Source of the DNA: Nymphaea colorata
Lineage: Eukaryota > Streptophyta > Magnoliopsida > Nymphaeales > Nymphaeaceae
Direction of reading: 5' to 3'
DNA length: 64,000 nt
Assembly (NCBI RefSeq): GCF_008831285.2
Contig: NC_045144.1
Span: forward strand, 12,573,858-12,637,857
Made by a program: the position numbers and the translations under genes. The first letter of the stretch is position 1; every line of letters begins with the position of its first letter. The notes beneath the pieces were generated by a model. The model saw only the letters and a program-made list of their open reading frames with translations. It had not been told where the DNA came from and did no database searches. This document shows positions 34,066 to 55,903 of the stretch, piece after piece.

Positions 34066-35240
34066 TGTCCAAGATGAGCAAATGGATTGCAATATCTTTG
34101 TTATCTAAAGGAGTAAATAATACTGCGAGTTCTTGTAATAGATGGGTCAGGGGAGCATCCATCCTGAACAACTAGAGGTTGAAGCTAGATTAATTCCATG
34201 GCATATTACTCTGTGATTCCGAAGCGATGACTTGATTGGGAACTTTTTTCAACTCTGATGACTTAGTCAATCTGAAATTTCCTGCGCATCCCGCTCATGG
34301 AAAGAAAGGAAGAGGATATCAGCTATACTTAGAAAATACGTTCTGCAACGGTGATAAAAAGTGGCAACAAGTGCTGTTAAGATAGAGCAGATTGTGGAAA
34401 TGTTCCATTAAAACTGTCTGATAGATTAAAAATATAGTGCAAACCATACATATGTTCATATCATAGCATCTATGCATCGGGAAGATTCACATACCTCTTC
34501 GTTTGCAGTAGAGGATTCCAACAAAAATGAATGCTGCACAACTCTGATATCGACAGGTAGTGATGCCCTGTTTGGGTGAAGGGAAAGGGCATGAAAGAGA
34601 AGGTCAATCTTCTGTTTGGTTGGTTAATTAAGAAAGAGGTGAAGCAATGAAAATAGAAAAACATGTTTGGTTGCAAAGAAAATGAAAGGAAAATAATAGA
34701 GAGGAAATGGAGAAGGGATTGGGATGGAAAATAAAATAGATTTTTATTTCCTTTACTTTCCTTTTTTATCAAAACAAGCTTTATAATCATCTTTTTCCTT
34801 CTCTTTCCTTTCATCTCCTTTTCATTCCCCATTTCCTTTCCCTCTCCATCCTTCTCTTTCATTTCCTTTACAACCTTTATTGCTTCAAGGATCCTCACAC
34901 GCTCTCTCCATCTTCACCCTTTGATTTTTCTATACCTTGTTGTATATCCTTTTCTATAACCACCACACTAGTGGTCGGTTTATGGGGGCGGTTAAGCAAC
35001 TCATTTCAGTTTGTCTGTGGGTTCTGGATCCTATTCATCATGGGCATCTCCAGATCTGCAAGATCCAATGACACTGTCATTTCGCACTAACCATGAAACT
35101 AGTCGCCAAAGCAGTATTTTGCAAAGACCGAGAGACCAGAAAATGAATGGAATAAGTATGATTGATCATGACAAACTACAATATCTAGAAGCAGCAACAA
35201 ATGCATATAAACACCATTGGAGCCTCCTGAGATACACATG
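34066..35240. other. Spacer with purine/pyrimidine strand asymmetry
   Basis: 34565-34740 is GA-rich and 34740-34900 is CT-rich, forming a loose inverted arrangement. A CCCTGTTTGGG phrase at 34566 hints at a decayed MITE, but no clean ends are seen. No gene. Confidence 0.35.
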
Positions 35241-35585
35241 TGTTAGGAACAACACAAACTCTTCTCACACACTCACAAGAGGGGTTAGAAGCAACAAGGA
35301 AGAAGACAAAGATTTACTTGGTTCGGAGCAATAATCTCCTACGTCCATGGTCGCACAGATCTTACACTATTTACTCATAGATGAACACAGACACTCTCAG
35401 AGAAGAAGACAGATGAAACTGCGGCCCTCCTCTCAACATAAGAATTATGGCAAAACCCGCATTTGTACAAAATAACATAAATATCCTTACAAAAATTTCC
35501 ATGCAGGCAAATAAATTTGCATATATGCGCATTTGTATGTGTTCTTAATCATATTCTCTTAGATAAGATTTAGTGGGTTCCATGT
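35241..35585 (-). mobile_element. LTR-like fragment (solo or truncated LTR)
   Basis: Starts TGTTAGGAAC. At 35310-35350 it contains TTACTTGGTTCGG and CCTACGTCCATGG, phrases typical of the U5 side of plant copia/TRIM LTRs read antisense. No primer site, polypurine tract or second copy is found, and the outer end is a guess. Confidence 0.4.
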
Positions 35586-36708
35586 AATTTGAGTTATCAA
35601 GACCCAAACAGGTTAGAAAACCTATTTAAGGGCGGCGTGTGGTTCGTGGAGAATTCATTGGGACATGGGATTCAATGGTCTCTGGATCCAGAAAATCATG
35701 ATGGTTGTCTTGTCTGCACGATCAAGTCGGGGCAAGCAAGGAAGCTGGTTTGCTCCGTGAAGGGGACCCGCTCTTCCCCTATTCATAATAGTGATGGAGA
35801 TAGTTTTCTAGAGGCCAAGATTAGAGGTAAGAAAATCAGTATGGGCGCAAAGAAAGACGGTACCTCCTGCTTCTTCCTTCTATGCAGATTGACATCTTAT
35901 TTTTTTATATCCCTTAACAATTTCTTACTCCTGACAAATTCTCCAGCGGATCGGGACTGACTACTAGTGAGTATGGAGAAACAAGTGTGTTATTGGCCTT
36001 CAATATGGAAAGACCACCTGATTCGTTGGGTTGAAAGGGAAGTGGGCCGGAGGAGGGAGCAAATTCCCATGCTTTCCGGAGATTATCTTGGGATTCCACT
36101 TCAAACTCAAGATATACCTGAGGAAGAATGCAGACCTCGGGCTTGCCAGAAACTGACAGGCACTGTGGAAACAAAAAAGACCTCTCTTTTGCTGAACGGC
36201 TGTGCTTGACAAAACATGTTCATGTTCTGTCCACCCTTCAAGGATACTGGAGTCTTGTCATAAAATTACATCAACAAGTTAGCCGCTCACTTTCGTTGGG
36301 GTGATAGCTTAGATAACAAGGGAGCTCACAGAATCAGCTTCGATCCTTGGGAACACGAACATTCGCTTTTCATGGCCGGCCCTCGACCCCAACAAAGCTG
36401 ACGCCTTAACTTGGAAAGGGGAAATTAGTAGAAAAAGGGTCTGTGAGCACTGGCATTCGATCATATGGCATGGTAGATGTCTGCCTCTCTACATTGGAGT
36501 TGCAGGTCGCCTTCTCACAGACTCTTACGTTTGTCCACAAGTAGCATAGACATCTTCAAAAATAAACGAACAAAGGCAACAAAGTGACAAACTGTTAACA
36601 TTACATCCACCACAAAGAGTCTATTTTCTCACTGCTTCAAGGAGAGAGTTATTTATTGATATATATAGTTGGAGTTACAACAAAGATCCAATAATCATGG
36701 ATCTTGAT
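35586..36708. other. Spacer with anonymous frames
   Basis: A 123-codon + frame (35589-35960) and an 80-codon + frame (35967-36209) lie in succession with reasonable composition. I recognise no domain and cannot show splice sites linking them. Possibly a decayed gene or element. Confidence 0.25.
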
Positions 36709-38760
36709 TTAGAAAAACAAGGCAATTTTGAATTTCAAATTATTTTTCTTTATCGTCTTCTGATTGCTTGATTTTAGGAAGTAATTCTCCATCATGGTCT
36801 TCAGCCAATTGCTTGATTTTAGGAAGTGATTCTCCATCGTGATATTCAGTCGAGTGCTTGATTTTAGGAGGAGATCTTCCATCGTGATCTTCAACCATTT
36901 CATCTAATGCTTTTATTTTATCATGCCCTCTCAAGTCAATACTTATGTCAACAAGATTGAGTTTGTCTTTGTGAAAATGAAGCCTCGGCCATAGTAATGT
37001 TTTAGTTAAAGTATATGCTATCTGATATTTAGATTTGACAAATTCAACGTGAATTTCTCCTTTAGCAATCTTCTCTCTAACAAAGTGAAAATATATTTCG
37101 ATATGCTTTGCCAGAGCATGAAAGACAAGATTGGTTGCAAGATACGTGACTCCCAGATTATCACACTTTAATATAGAAACTTCTTGAAGTGGGACTTGTA
37201 AGTCGTTGAGAAGGTGCCTTAGCCATGTAAAGTTCTACAATAACTCCAACCATGACTTTATATTCTGCATCTGTACTTGAATGTTGTTTATTTGATCCCT
37301 AAGAAATTATGTTTCCTCCCAACATAGTGACGAAACTATTTATGGACCTTCTGTCATCAAGACAACCGGCCCAATTAGCATCTGAATATGCTTCAAGTTT
37401 CCAACGTGATGATGCATTTATGTATAGATCATAAGTCTGAGTTCCTTGAAGGTAGCGAAGAATCCGTTTTACATGAGTCTAGTGAAGATTTGTGGGTTCA
37501 TGAAGAAACTGACACGCCTTGTTAACTGCAAATGCAATGTCTGGACGTGTGAGAGTCACATATTGTAGTGCACCCACAATGCTTCTATATAGAGTTTCGT
37601 CTTTGAGTTTTTCTCCTTCAAATTTTGAAAGAGATATTTTAGGGGCAACTGATTTGACATCTTTGGCGTCTCCCATTTGAGCTCTAATAAGAATGTCGCT
37701 TATGTATTTCGTTGTGAAAGATAAAGTTCAGATCTATTATATTCAACTTCTATCACAAGAAAGTAATAGATCTTTCCCAAATCCTTGATGGAGAATTTGT
37801 TACTCATCGTATTTCAAGTGGGGAGTTGTCTGTCAAAATAATATCATTAATGTATATGAGAATATATACAATGCATGATGGCGAAATATATATGAACAAA
37901 GACGGATCAGATTTGGATCTTGCAAATCCTTTAGATATGAGATACATGCTCAAACTTTCAAATCAAGCTCGAGGGGCTTGCTTAAGCTCATATAATGACT
38001 TTTTAATTTGTAGACATAATCAGGATGATCATTGCCTTCAAATCCTAGCAGTTGACTCATATATATTTCTTCTTTTAGTGTGTCATGCAAAAAGGCATTG
38101 TTAACATTCAGTTGGTGAATAATCCTTTTCCGACTTGTAGCAATAGATAAAACCAATCAAATAGTAATGAGTTTAATGACTGGACTGAATGTTTCTGAAT
38201 AATCAATTCATTCTCTTTGACAGTACCCTTTGGCTACAAGACATGCCTTAAACTGAGCCATTGCATGTCTTTTGACTTTGTACATCAACCAGCAATCCAC
38301 AACATTATAATGAGACTGACAAGGTACTAATTCCTAAGTTTTGTTTTTGTGAAAAGCATGGATTTCACTAGACATTGCATTGACCCGCCTAGTGTCACTT
38401 TGAGCTTCCTACTGAGATAAGAGAAAAAGTTGGGTCTTCATGTCCCATCTTGTGATCTAGTGATCATATAGTGACTTTTGTTATGGTTAGTATGTGACAA
38501 TGGTGGTTGAGGTTCAGGTTGATGAAGATGTTCAATGTGTTCAATATTGGTTTCAATGCTAGTGAAAGTAGAATCAATATTTTCATGTTCAATACTTTGG
38601 TTACATGGTTCAATAATTTTGGAACAAGGGTTTGGCAAAGAAATTAGAGATTTTATTATTGGTGGATTAGGGTTTATTAAATGTTTTAGATTTTTTAAAA
38701 ATTTGACAAAATTTTTCTGAGATATACAACTTTGCCATATTATACCCAAGAGATAACAAT
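36709..38760 (-). pseudogene. Decayed Ty1/copia pol remnant
   Basis: Pieces in order on the minus strand: an integrase-RT linker ending HYMITRSQDG (~38440); RT segments with KACLVAKGY and LSIATSRKRIIHQLNVNNAFLH (~38280-38100); the RT active-site region near 37850, which reads YIND instead of YVDD; YRSIVGALQYVTLTRPDIAFAV (~37600); then RNase H fragments down to HFHKDKLNLVDI (~36960). Multiple stops and frameshifts separate them, so it is dead. The C-terminal tail (36745-36935) carries 17-residue repeats. I see no LTRs. Confidence 0.85.
36750..36905 (-). repeat. 51-bp tandem repeat in the copia C-terminal tail
   Basis: Three to four copies of a 51-bp unit, marked on the + strand by TGCTTGATTTTAGGA at steps of 51. 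It encodes a 17-residue unit of type EDHDGELLPKIKQ. It lies in frame just after the RNase H end. Confidence 0.85.
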
Positions 38761-40120
38761 GATCTCAACATGAGTCACCATTGGTTTGGTGGCGAGGGAC
38801 TTGCTAACTTGCTTCTTTTTCTTGAGGGGTCATTAATAATGGGCAGCACTTCCGTTCATCTACCTACTTATGCTAATTCAATGAGAACTTTTGCTTCCCC
38901 TACTCAACGGTTGTCATAATTTGATCATCGCCACGGGTAGGAAGCACCTTTGCACTTTTATGTGCTTTTGGGCCTGATTCATCGACTACATTTTCTTAGG
39001 TTGTTATGAATCAACTATTGCTGGCGATAAGCAGCATTTCCATAGTTTGTTCGGAGATTCAATATTAACATTTCTGGCAGCACTGTTATCTTTTGCAGAA
39101 TATCTATCACTGCCTAAGTGCCTCAGTCGACAGCTACAAGCTCAGGACTTCATGATATGTTTAATAATACTTACCATCTACTCTAGTTCATTGTTTCATA
39201 TTACGGAAAGTGCAGCTGTTACATTCGTCAATGATGTCCACTTCTTCCTTCTTCCCAACAGCTTTCTATTTGGTTTTCATTCTCATTTGTTTTAGTCGGC
39301 TGAGGATAGTTTGTCATCCTCTTTTTGAAACCACAAAGAGCAAGCAACCTGATCAAGACTGTACGTGAGAATACGACAAAAGAATCTCAGCAATGTATCG
39401 ATGAAAATGTCTTCACGGTGTGCACCAAAAACTCTTCTCCAGAGACTTTGCCTGGAACATTGTGGATGCTCTTCTTTATTGCTGATTCTGTGCTCCTCTC
39501 GTTGCTGATGCTTACAAGGAAGGAAGAAGAAGAAAAAAAAAAAAACCAATAGAGAGGTCCCGATGATTCGCTGCTGGTCACTCTTCTTCACATATATGGT
39601 TCTCTAGAAACTCATATTCCCATAAAGAGGCTTCTTCACCACTGATGGTCGTACGGAACATGAACAGAGCAATAAAGCCAGAACGAATACAAAGAGAGAG
39701 GACGAGATGATTCAAATTCAAAGGGTCGGGGGGTCTTATTCGCAATGATTCGATTCCAAAGTATGGGGGCCAGAAAATTAGGGTGGTCATTGAGCCAGCC
39801 GAGGCTTGACCAGGTTCATTTTTAATAAAAATTCAAAATATATATTATATATATTTGTAAAAAAAAATATATATATATATATAATTGAAGTTACTAAAAA
39901 GTTGTCGAGCCTGACCCGATCTCACTCGACCAGATCGATTTGAACTCGGGCCCGGGCGACGGGCTCGAAAACCCGACGGGCCCACTCTTTTTAGCTACAA
40001 CCATCGTCCAAGTTTTTTTTTGGCAAGAAGGTTAGGGTCATTCTAAATATAGGTGCAACTTCTGGGTTGCGTCAGAATTCGAATATGATGTTAGAATGAC
40101 AAATGAGAATGAAGTTATCC
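38761..40120. other. Spacer upstream of the VPS39-like gene
   Basis: No supportable gene. 39800-39985 is a small repeat-like patch: (AT)n with flanking GACCAGGTTC and CGACCAGATCG, plus GGGCCCGGGC-type phrases. Confidence 0.45.
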
Positions 40121-40123
40121 AAT

Positions 40124-40133
40124 TATATATAAA
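40124..40133 (+). promoter_or_regulatory. Possible TATA box of the VPS39-like gene
   Basis: TATATATAAA lies about 190 nt upstream of the ATG at 40316, with a GA-rich 5' leader (GAGAGAGAG just before the start). The position suits a plant core promoter, but short AT runs are common here. Confidence 0.4.
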
Positions 40134-40315
40134 TGTGGATCTGCTGATGCGTTTTGAATTTAACTTTTAAAAAGAAGCCATGTTTACAGTCTAATAAGCT
40201 TGAATCCAATCTTGTGAAATCCGATGGAAATAAGACCCCCGACCCTTTGTTGGCTACCGGCCTCGGCGTCTTTCCCATTCTCCTTCCGACCTGCCGGAGA
40301 GAGAGAGAGTCAGAG

Positions 40316-51294
<10,979 letters not shown>

Positions 51295-51545
51295 GCAATT
51301 TCACTGTTCTCAAATTTTATATTTCATTACCGCATCTTACTGATTTTGCTAATTCTAGACCTTTTGTCTCTTGATTCCTGGAGCTGATATTTATGTCTCT
51401 ATCCGAGCTGGTTTCATGTAGCAGGTGCAAGTTAGTTTCGATCTTGTATTGAGCCTCGCTATTCATGTTGATATATTGTTAGCAGTCGATGTTGGTAAAA
51501 TGGCTAATAAAAGTATTAAATGAATTCATTTGTATAAAATTGCAG

Positions 51546-51685
51546 CTAGTAGAAAATATCATGAGTGGCTGAAGTTCGATGAGGACGTAGAGGACTTTGG
51601 GAGGGCTGAGGTTGGATTTGACATTTATATGACAGCAATTACATACTTTTGCAGCAGAGTTGCTCTGATGCACTCTATGCTTCAG
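51546..51685 (+). pseudogene. Orphan exon-like segment, unidentified
   Basis: Between a TTGCAG acceptor and a CAG/GTCTAT donor lies a 46-codon open frame (SRKYHEWLKFDEDVEDFG... YMTAITYFC). Its composition looks protein-like, with acidic, aromatic and few low-complexity residues. It cannot follow VPS39 exon 5, because joining them creates an immediate TAG. I recognise no family. It may be a fragment of another gene carried into the intron, or chance. Confidence 0.3.
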
Positions 51686-51853
51686 GTCTATACTGGCGCT
51701 ACAGAGGTTAGGCTTAACATCTAAAAGATGGTCAACTACCTAAGTTTTGCAACTCTTCAATTAAGTCACATATCCTTCCAGCTTGAATCTGCCTTGCATG
51801 CACCAACAATGAAAATCAAATGGGTTCGGTGCAGTCAGACCTAACCTCTTCCA

Positions 51854-52065
51854 TCAAATGCGTAGGTGCGCGCTAGAGTAAGCCTGATTCTCACCAGCCC
51901 ATATTTGTCAGAAACCAGGTTCATTCTGCCACGGCACTGTCTATCTCATAAAATTTAACATCAAATGCGTAGGTGCGCACTAGAGTAAGCCTGATTCTCA
52001 CCAGCCCATATTTGTCAGAAACCAGGTTCATTCTGCCACGGTACTGTCTATCTCATAAAATTTAA
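51854..52065 (+). repeat. 107-bp tandem duplication
   Basis: Two units starting TCAAATGCGTAGGTGCG at 51854 and 51961, differing at two positions by eye. Recent local duplication. Confidence 0.93.
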
Positions 52066-54538
52066 GTAAATTTATGAGAGGAATTGAAGAAAGGTTAAGG
52101 AAGTATGTCGAGTCTCCCTCTCTCTTTCTCTTCTGAACAGATATATCTCTCCCCTCTTGTATGCTATTTCTCCCTCCCTCAAGCCATTGCTCCATGGTGA
52201 TCTCTCTCTCTCTCTCTCTATCTCTCTCTAGCAGACCTAGCTGTTGCAGGCCTACACATTGCTAGATCTGCTTAATGCAAACAGACCTCATGGTTGCCTA
52301 CTGCTCCATGACTGGTTTTATCCTATGTCAACCAAACCTGGCTGCTGACCAATGCAAACTTGGACATGGCAATCATTTTTACTTAATGTAAACAGACTTG
52401 GGCTTTGGCAAGATCTATTCAGGCTTGGCGCCCTAGGTTTTCTTACTTTTGTGGAATGCAGTGCTTGTCATATCCAGGACTTCCTTCATGCCGTCGTGTT
52501 TTGTTCTTGGTTTTCTTTTCCCTGGTGATTGATTCCGTAAATCATGTTTGTTTATATACACATGTGTGTATGTGACTGTGTGTTTGTGTCCATATATGTG
52601 TATATTTATGTATGTGCACACACACTTTATACATTATAGCGTTTTGCATGTTTGTGGGGGTATGCATTTGAAATTCAGATTATGTTATGCAAGAAAATAA
52701 CAGTTCAAACTGGTTGCTAACTGATAACATACACAGGGGTAACTTATGATTCAAACAAGTACAAAATATCTTCACATTCTGTAATGTGGGCTGCAGTTCC
52801 CTCTTTCTACAGAAACCTCCTTCCAGTTATGATACACAGCAACATAAGTGCCTTGCAGCAAAAGATATGAATACAAATATTAAGAATTGTAGGCGATACA
52901 TCCCAATATCTATATCCACACAAATGTGCTATGCAACTAATTACATATTGTGATATCCTTCCACTAGTTTAGTTTGTCTGTCATGATAACTTGCTTTTAA
53001 GAATCTGATTTTTTGTCTCACTATATGTGGCCTTCTTAAATGTCTACCTCATACTTGATCAAATGCAGGTTGATTTCAATATGTTTTTTTTTTTCACCGT
53101 TCTGCTTGAGTTCGAGAAAATTTTGGTGGCACTTATGGCCATAAAATGAATTATGAAATAGATTTTGGCAAAAATTTGCCAGATTTGACTGAGAGTTGTT
53201 TTATCAAAGTCAACTCGGAGGTGACAGAACTAAGCAATCGCACGGTATTCAGCTTAGGTGCTTGATTCTGATTATTTTTTGTTTTTTCCTTCTCCATGAA
53301 ATTAAATTTCCACCAATGAATATGTAATAAGTACACTGGCCTTTTAATTAGTGTCTTCAACCCTGTCTGCATTAGAGTATGCTTTCCTAATCAACATATT
53401 TTTTTTTTGTTTTCTTTTTTCATATAACAATTACCAAGCCATTTGTCTAGTGCCCTTTAAATGTTTCAATACTCTTGATGATCTTCATGTGAACAGTTCC
53501 GAGTTTGTGCATTAATTGTGATTTGTGACTCTTGATGAACTACATAAACTATATTTAGATTGGGAAAAGTCAAATATTGAAGCATGTTAATTGTGCTTCA
53601 ATTTTGGGTAGCATCTGTATATATTTCTTCACCATTACCACTTGAATTTTTTTATGTATAGGAGGTGCTGTCATTGGCTTGCAATGTATCATCCACTTTT
53701 AGCATGTAAATCAAGAGTTACGTTCAGTCATTGTGAGTTCATTTTTCCCCTCCTGTCAGTCTCAATTCCAAAGAATGTCTCAGCTTTCTTAGACCTTTCA
53801 TTTGAAATACAGAAGACCTTTAGTCTCCTGAATAAATTCCTTCTGAATTCCTTTTGTGGACATATCATTTACATATATAAGAACTGCTGGGCAAGTTTTT
53901 CCCTTACAGATAAACAAGGATTAGTCAAGTTATGATTCTAAAAGTACATGCCTGTGAATTTCCTTGGGAATCGAAAGAGTGATAAGACCTTCAATCCATA
54001 AACACACATCTTCAATCTATGGAGCTGGTTTCTACATATTTGCATGCAAAAATGCATTTCTTACATCCATTTGGTCAAATTATCATAAGCAATAACTAAT
54101 GGAAAGATGATTCAGATAGTACCACCATTTTATATGATTAAATGTTTTATCGGAGTTCAACTCATGCTCTTAAGTGAACCTTTTTGCAATTGGTCTTGCT
54201 TTTTATGTTTATACACTTTTATTAGGACTGCATTTTGTTTTGTAAATCCATTTAGAGCCGATTGCATTCTTATCTAGTGGGCTTCTCACAATTTCTCATT
54301 TTTGACGCACAGAACTTTTATTTCTTCACGTGTAGCTTCAGATCTAGGGCAAATTCGGTTGATGAAGAAATAAGAGATGACAAGATAAAGAAAAAAAACT
54401 AGGATGGATCTGATTAAGAATGAAATTATAACCAGAACAAAAAGAATGAAATCGAGAACAGATGTATAGGACTGAGTGAAAGCAATGACATGCCAGAACT
54501 GACACACAAGGCAGCAAAGATTTTACTCAGAAAAGAAA

Positions 54539-54542
<4 letters not shown>

Positions 54543-54616
<74 letters not shown>
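54543..54616. repeat. (AT)n(AG)n compound microsatellite
   Basis: 19 AT units then about 18 AG units. Confidence 0.97.
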
Positions 54617-54620
<4 letters not shown>

Positions 54621-54877
54621 CTATTTTCTATACGGACCTTGAGAATGCTTGTAAACATGCATATGTATTATCTTTCTATGAAGAATTTTCTTTAGGGCCT
54701 GTTTGCTGGGCAGGAAATACATTGTTCACCAAGAAAAAAATTCAAATTTTTAAAAAAATTTCCTCCCCATCTAACTAGGGAAGGAAAATACCGTTGGGCT
54801 TCTTTGTCTCCGACTCTTCACAGCAGCGCCTCAGCCTCCTCTTCTCTCATTCGCAACAGCTCTTCTACGGCAGGAAC

Positions 54878-55013
54878 TGTGAGAATCTTCACTAAAACAC
54901 CACCGAATCACGTCTCTCCGTCTGAAAATAAGGAGGATGGAGAATAGAGAATAGAAGAAAGCAATGAAGGGAAGAGAACCGTCGGCCAATGCAGCCACAC
55001 GATGCTTGATCTC
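54878..55013 (-). mobile_element. Probable outer part of the 3' LTR split by the copia insertion
   Basis: If the copia element 55014-60308 and one copy of its ATCTC target duplication are taken out, this segment abuts 60309-60472, which begins as the 3' LTR of the minus-strand copia element. A plausible LTR end (TGTGAGAATC on the +, i.e. ...TTCTCACA) lies at 54878, giving a ~295-bp LTR. The far LTR is outside the window, so the end is inferred. Confidence 0.45.
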
Positions 55014-55193
55014 TGTTAAAGATACAAAAAGGGGTTTTCTGAAATATTAGGAAGTGAGGGAGGATCTCTTTAAATGTTTTGTTATTTTTAGTGGACTTCT
55101 CTTGTAATTTTCCCTAACCCTAATCTCTTAATAGAGATTAGGGTCACGTAATGAACTTCAACTTTTTGCCGCCTCTCTCTCTCTCTCGCAACA
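55014..55193 (+). repeat. 5' LTR (180 bp)
   Basis: TGTTAAAG...CGCAACA. It contains a 12-bp palindrome with a 4-nt loop (55117-55144) and a CT microsatellite at the U5 end. Confidence 0.95.
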
Positions 55194-55903
55194 TGGTATC
55201 AGAGCGGGTGTGGGCGTCGACGGCAGGGTGTGCTTTCCGGTGACCTTCTCCGGCGACCATCTTCTCCGGCGAACAGCCAAGTGAGTTCCTTTCTTTTTCG
55301 TCCTCTCTCTTGTCATCGCTACTCCTTATTCCCTCTTATCACCCAATAAGGAGACAGTGAGGGAATAGGGGTTGGGCGTGCCGTGTGAAGGAGGACCTGA
55401 TCACGCCTATGGGAAGGCGTGATCAGATCCTCATATTGGTCGTATGAAGCAGACTATTGTGGATGTAGCGTGACGTGTGACGCTGTGGTTTGTGATGATC
55501 GTAAATACAATTTCGGGAAAGTCAGGCTGCGTGAGGTGTTGTGGATGCTTTGTGGAGTCTATATGCTGCTTATAAATTCAGTTTTTTGAATATGATCAGA
55601 ATTTTTCTATAGATCGTGGATACAAATTCAGTAAAGTAAGGCTGCGTGAGGACTGCTGCTGATCCTTAGTACAAGTTTTTGTTTGATTTTGTGGATTTCT
55701 TTGACACGTGGACAGGAAGTTTTATGAGAACTAGCTGCTGTTATAAGTGGCAGCAGTCTTCAGTCGTTGGGAGCAGCAGTCTTCAGTCGTTGGGAGTTCA
55801 TTCTTGTTTTTTTTGTCATCGGCTGAACCAGATCTGAAGTGACAGTAATTTCCTAGCCCTCTTTCTTTAAACGTTTGCGTCAATCTGGTCTTCTTTATTT
55901 ACT
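55194..55903 (+). promoter_or_regulatory. Copia leader: primer site, stem-loop and local duplication
   Basis: TGGTATCAGAGC directly follows the LTR. The leader is about 710 nt long. At 55391-55432 is a 17-bp stem with one C-A mismatch and the 8-nt loop TATGGGAA. At 55760-55795 the phrase CAGTCTTCAGTCGTTGGGAG is duplicated in tandem. No ORF of note precedes the gag ATG. Confidence 0.85.
55391..55432 (+). promoter_or_regulatory. 17-bp stem-loop in the copia leader
   Basis: Arms 55391-55407 and 55416-55432. 16 of 17 positions pair. The loop is TATGGGAA. It lies about 190 nt downstream of the primer site. See the matching structures at 3869-3908 and 48025-48067. Confidence 0.8.

Larger units (their letters stand above)
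51295..55013 (+). other. Start of VPS39 intron 5, open-ended
   Basis: Begins with a GCAATT donor. I find no exon matching the next VPS39 segment (the helical repeats after the propeller) before the retrotransposon cluster or after it. 52066-54540 is AT-rich with only short frames. One orphan exon-like segment and a 107-bp tandem duplication are listed separately. Confidence 0.55.

Noticed and set aside
34565-34960. MITE beginning with CCCTGTTTGGG
   Set aside because: No matching inverted end or target duplication was found; only purine/pyrimidine asymmetry remains.
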